Shown one piece after another: positions 61,244 through 64,000 of a stretch of 64,000 bases of DNA; position 1 is the first letter of the stretch, and the number at the start of each line of letters is the position of its first letter. The notes under the pieces are model-generated. The model did not search any database and had not been told where the DNA came from. It was given only the letters and a program-made list of their open reading frames with translations. The DNA comes from Nitrospinota bacterium (lineage in GTDB: Bacteria; JADFOP01), in the NCBI GenBank assembly GCA_022562795.1, contig JADFOP010000007.1, positions 6,120 to 70,119 on the forward strand, given 5' to 3'. The position numbers were made by a program, and so were the translations under genes.

Positions 61244-63178
61244 TTATTTATTGGCTTTAATTCCCCTTGCGCGCTCAAGCAGTCTCTCCGCTTCGTCTTC
61301 CCTCCCCATTTTCTTATAAAGCACCGCCAGATTTATCAGCTCATTGGTCACATCGGTGTGGCCGGGCCCACGGGTCTTCTCCCTAATCGCCAGGGCCCGC
61401 CGGTACATGACCTCGGCTTCGGAGTACTGGCCCTGCAATGTGTAGATCTTCGCCAGTCGGTTCAGCATAAATACGACCCGGGGATGGTCCGGCCCGATCG
61501 ATTTCTCCCGGAACTCTAAAACCCGCCTGTAGAGAGGCTCCGCCTGGGCGTACTGGCGCTGCTTATAGTAGACAAGAGCCAGGTTGTTCAGGCTCTGGGC
61601 CACAACGGGGTGGTCCGGCCCGAGGGTTTTTTCCCGGATCGCCAGCACCCGCGTGTAGAGAGGCTCCGCATCGACGTACAGGCCTTGCTTTTTATACAGG
61701 AGCGCCAAGCTGTTCAGTGCTTTGCCCACATCGGGATGGTCCGGCCCGAGGGCCTTTTCCCGGATCGCCAGCGCCCGCCTGAAAAGCGGCTCCGCCTTGG
61801 CGTACTCTTTCTTTTTCATGTAGGCATTGCCGAGGCTGTTGAGCGCCTTCTCATCGCCTGGCTTGAGGCGAAGGGACTTCTCGTACGAGGCGATGGCCTG
61901 GTCCAACAGGCCCTTTGCCCCGTAGGCGCGGCCGAGCTCGTAATGGGCCTTGGCATCACCCGGCTTGAGATAGACGGCCTCCCGAAACGCCGAGAGGGCG
62001 GCATCGTACTGGCCCGTCTTGCCGTAGGCCACGCCGAGGTCGTAATACGCAAGGGCATTGGCGGGATCGATGCGGACGGCCTCCTTAAGCGCCGAGATGG
62101 CTGAATCCCACCGGCCTCCCCTGCCGTAGGCCATCCCGAGGCTATAGTGCGCCGACGCATCATCCGGCTTTAAGCGAAGGGCCTCTTTGAACGAGACGAC
62201 AGCCGCATCCCACCGGCCCTTTTGAAAGTAGGCGTCGCCGAGGTTTTGGTATACCTGGGCATCGTCGATTCTCAGGCGAATGGCATTTTGGTATGAGGCG
62301 ATCGCATCATCCCACATACCTTTAATCCCGAAGGCGACTCCTAGGCTATTGTGCGTCCACGCATCGTCCGGATTGAGGCGCAGCGCCTCTTGGTACGTCT
62401 CGATGGCGGAATCCCACTGGCCCTTGTTAACGTAGGCGTCGCCGAGGTTGTTACGCGCCTCGGCAAAGTCGGGCCTTAGGCGAACGGCCTCCCGGTATGA
62501 GGAGATGGCAAAGTCCCACATGCCCTTTACCCCGTACGCCCACCCGAGGTTGTTTTGGACCTGGGCATCGTCTGGCTTGAGGCGAAGAGCCTTCTTGTAC
62601 GAGGCGATGGCAAAATCCCACTGGCCCGCCTTCCCGTAGGCCCAGCCGAGGTTGTTCTGCGCCTTATAGTGGTTCGGGTCGAGGAGGAGGGCCTCCTTGT
62701 AGGCAGCGATGGCGGCATCGTACCGGCCGGTATCCCCGTATGTGACACCGAGGCCGTAATGCGCCCTCGCATCGTCCGGCTTGAGGCGAAGGGCCTCCTG
62801 GTACGAGGCGATGGCGGCATCGTACCGGCCCGTATTTCCTAAGGCCGCCCCGAGGTTTTTGTGCGCCTCCACGAAGTCCGGCTTGAGGCGAAGGGCCTCC
62901 TTGTAGGCGGCGATGGCGGCGTCGTACCGGCCCGTCTTGTTGTAGACCCAGCCGAGGCTGTTATGGGGCTCGGCGAAGTCGGGCTTTAAGCGGATGGACT
63001 CGTTGAACGAGGCGATGGCGTCGTCGTACCGGCCCTGCTGCCACGAGGCAATTCCTTCGTCAAAAGACGTCAGAGCATCGGCTCCCCATGCCTTGGCCAC
63101 AGGCGATGTCAGGGCCGACGCCACGACCAGTGCGAGGGCCAGGACACTCATTGCCAAAAGGCGCATACACCACCTCAT
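61244..63178 (-). CDS. Secreted TPR-repeat protein with kinesin-light-chain-type C-terminal repeats
   Basis: A 644-residue exported scaffold. After a signal peptide (MRLLAMSVLALALVVASAL, ending SPVAKAWGA) come about a dozen 34-residue TPRs, such as GRYDAAIAAYKEALRLKPD, then four longer 42-residue repeats of the kinesin-light-chain kind (RRALAIREKALGPDHPDVGK). The high internal identity suggests recent repeat duplication. I start at ATG 63178, with GGGGAG ten bases upstream. The structured leader B with its terminator lies 81 nt upstream, and exact inverted repeats flank the whole unit. Confidence 0.85.
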   Translation of the reverse strand: MRWCMRLLAMSVLALALVVASALTSPVAKAWGADALTSFDEGIASWQQGRYDDAIASFNESIRLKPDFAEPHNSLGWVYNKTGRYDAAIAAYKEALRLKPDFVEAHKNLGAALGNTGRYDAAIASYQEALRLKPDDARAHYGLGVTYGDTGRYDAAIAAYKEALLLDPNHYKAQNNLGWAYGKAGQWDFAIASYKKALRLKPDDAQVQNNLGWAYGVKGMWDFAISSYREAVRLRPDFAEARNNLGDAYVNKGQWDSAIETYQEALRLNPDDAWTHNSLGVAFGIKGMWDDAIASYQNAIRLRIDDAQVYQNLGDAYFQKGRWDAAVVSFKEALRLKPDDASAHYSLGMAYGRGGRWDSAISALKEAVRIDPANALAYYDLGVAYGKTGQYDAALSAFREAVYLKPGDAKAHYELGRAYGAKGLLDQAIASYEKSLRLKPGDEKALNSLGNAYMKKKEYAKAEPLFRRALAIREKALGPDHPDVGKALNSLALLYKKQGLYVDAEPLYTRVLAIREKTLGPDHPVVAQSLNNLALVYYKQRQYAQAEPLYRRVLEFREKSIGPDHPRVVFMLNRLAKIYTLQGQYSEAEVMYRRALAIREKTRGPGHTDVTNELINLAVLYKKMGREDEAERLLERARGIKANK

Positions 63179-63259
63179 CGCCACATTGCTCCCCTGGGGC
63201 CGGAATGCTTTCTCACGCGGTTTGCCGGATCGTTTCAATGCAATATATCAAATCGCAAG

Positions 63260-63356
63260 AAAAAAGCCGACCTACCCCTAACAGGGTAACTCGGCCTATA
63301 CGGCTACGTATTGCTGAGGCTCCCCAACAGTCAACGTCGCAGCTTTCCGCAGGACG
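63260..63356 (-). promoter_or_regulatory. Structured leader B with terminator upstream of the TPR gene (second copy)
   Basis: Minus-strand leader starting CGTCCTGC at 63356, with the hairpin CGTC/GACG and TACG-tagc-CGTA, ending in a terminator: GCCGAGTTACCC, loop TGTTAG, GGGTAGGTCGGC, then six T residues (63265-63260). It aligns over its length with 44057-44154 before pyk. The terminator precedes the TPR start by 81 nt. Confidence 0.55.
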
Positions 63357-63433
63357 TTGCTTTTTGTATGGACAGGGGAGCAGCCAGGGGCACCCCGCCT
63401 CAGGCGGACTTCCCGCTCCCTGTTCTAAAGGCC

Positions 63434-63580
63434 GGACAGCCATAAAGGCTGTCCCTACATAACCAGAATTCGATGGTTTGGGGACGAATCCCATGTAGGG
63501 ACAGGGTTTACCCCTGTCCGTGGGTTAGACGGGCGGGTCGCTGTCATAAAGGCCGGACACCCACAAGGGGCGTCCCTACA
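63434..63580 (-). repeat. Cluster of three TGTAGGGAC hairpin repeats
   Basis: Three palindromes: 63434-63460 (GGACAGCC-ATAAA-GGCTGTCC, then CTACA), 63494-63519 (TGTAGGGACAGGG-TTTA-CCCCTGTCC) and 63552-63580 (GGACACCC-ACAA-GGGGCGTCC, CTACA). A fourth copy is at 44021-44045. They differ in stem sequence but keep pairing. Confidence 0.75.
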
Positions 63581-63597
63581 GGAAGGACTGCTAAAAG

Positions 63598-63629
63598 GAG
63601 TCGGGGTCAGGGGCGACCCCGACTACCCT
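63598..63629 (-). repeat. 32-nt inverted repeat, right copy
   Basis: Exact reverse complement of 61189-61220, beginning GAGTCGGGGTC and ending GACTACCCT. It lies between the hairpin cluster and element A copy 2. Confidence 0.85.
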
Positions 63630-63634
63630 CATTT

Positions 63635-63687
63635 ATGAGATCTACAAAATGATACAATCTTCGGTGAAACAGCGCAAGCGCTCTTTT
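63635..63687 (-). repeat. Dispersed element A, copy 2
   Basis: 53 nt; on the minus strand it begins AAAAGAGCGC and ends TAGATCTCAT. It differs from copy 1 at 43956-44006 by a two-base insertion and about three substitutions. The first hairpin here is AGCGC-TT-GCGCT. Confidence 0.75.
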
Positions 63688-63732
63688 GAAGGGCCGCCCC
63701 TGGCGGGCGTTTCTACTTCCTCCCCCTTGTTT

Positions 63733-64000
63733 TCATTTGACCAGGTCGTGGAAAATCCAGCCGGGGCGGCCGTCGCTCAAGCGGACCTTCATCCATCCGT
63801 ACCGGAGGTGGGAAGAAGCCGCCCGAACCGTATCGCCCCTCTTGAGGGTCACGGCCACCGGGTAGGCGAGCCCGAAGCCTTCTCGGACGTTGGCCTGCCA
63901 TTTGACGACCTGAACCTTCGTGAGCTCCCCGGTGAGGAAATCAGCGTTGCCCCGCGGGTCCTTTAGCTCGGCGAGCTCCCGCTCCACCTCCCGCGTCACG
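63733..64000 (-). CDS. SH3-domain protein (N-terminus beyond window)
   Basis: The C-terminal 88 or more residues of a protein that runs off the window. QANVREGFGLAYPVAVTLKR, GDTVRAASSHLRYGWMKVRL and GRPGWIFHDLVK match a bacterial SH3-like domain, which often binds cell-wall peptides. A GTG near 63999 could be a start, but a longer protein is more likely. The terminator at 63260-63295 is the first one downstream of it. Confidence 0.55.
   Translation of the reverse strand, partial: VTREVERELAELKDPRGNADFLTGELTKVQVVKWQANVREGFGLAYPVAVTLKRGDTVRAASSHLRYGWMKVRLSDGRPGWIFHDLVK

Noticed and set aside
63649-63966. 105-codon plus-strand frame at the right edge
   Set aside because: It runs antisense through element A and the SH3 gene and has no ribosome site.

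Overview
The window is GC-rich, gene-dense bacterial chromosome. Signs of a diderm (Gram-negative type) cell are two lytic transglycosylases (MltB and MltD types) and several predicted lipoproteins. The gene content does not fix the phylum; an uncultured, deep-branching, non-clostridial lineage seems likely. The cell must use selenocysteine, because two genes carry in-frame TGA codons exactly where the glycine reductase selenoproteins A and B carry Sec. No selA, selB, selD or tRNA-Sec gene lies in the window.

Layout. 1-9.5 kb (all minus): a CCA-adding enzyme cut by the window edge, a LipM-type lipoyl/octanoyl transferase, then a glycine reductase cluster read gcvH-grdX-grdE-grdA-grdB-grdC-grdD, preceded by an isochorismatase-like hydrolase. 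The usual clostridial trxA/trxB are missing and gcvH stands at the head. 9.6-16.4 kb: a DNA-repair block (YhaN/SbcC-like ATPase, SbcD/YhaO-like phosphoesterase, UvrD helicase fused to a RecB-type nuclease, 3-methyladenine glycosylase). 16.5-20.1 kb: STAS-like protein, Lrp/AsnC regulator, dapF, HAD phosphatase. 20.2-23.56 kb: an AT-rich acquired island with an IS1595-family transposase, two tiny ORFs, a zinc-ribbon protein, a membrane protein and a RHH/MazF toxin-antitoxin pair. 23.6-29.7 kb: rnr, a methyltransferase, recR, ybaB, dnaX. 29.8-30.4 kb: five tRNAs, covering all four serine anticodon classes plus Arg(GCG). 30.5-43.8 kb: a XRE regulator, TPR and lipoprotein genes, transporters (MFS, NSS, UMF1-type), lytic transglycosylases, a CPBP protease, ubiX, pfpI, asnS. 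43.9-47.6 kb: a structured leader before an AT-rich pyruvate kinase gene, phzF and ogt, and a probable stand-alone small RNA. 47.6-55.1 kb: two glutathione-synthetase-like ATP-grasp genes around a giant membrane protein with a degenerate NACHT module, HEAT repeats and TPRs, plus a GNAT protein. 55.3-64 kb: a hydrolase, a SirB1-type protein, an AAA-VWA fusion, a secreted protein, nfo, a TPR protein enclosed by repeats, and a partial SH3 protein.

Main points of interest: (1) the selenoprotein glycine reductase operon with GcvH in place of thioredoxin genes; (2) one conserved leader with a terminator, found both before pyk and, about 19 kb away, before the TPR gene, with base-pair-preserving changes; (3) an unassigned small RNA at 47438-47541 with a consensus promoter and a 13-bp closing stem; (4) the degenerate NACHT-HEAT-TPR protein. 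Computation needed to confirm each is given under findings.
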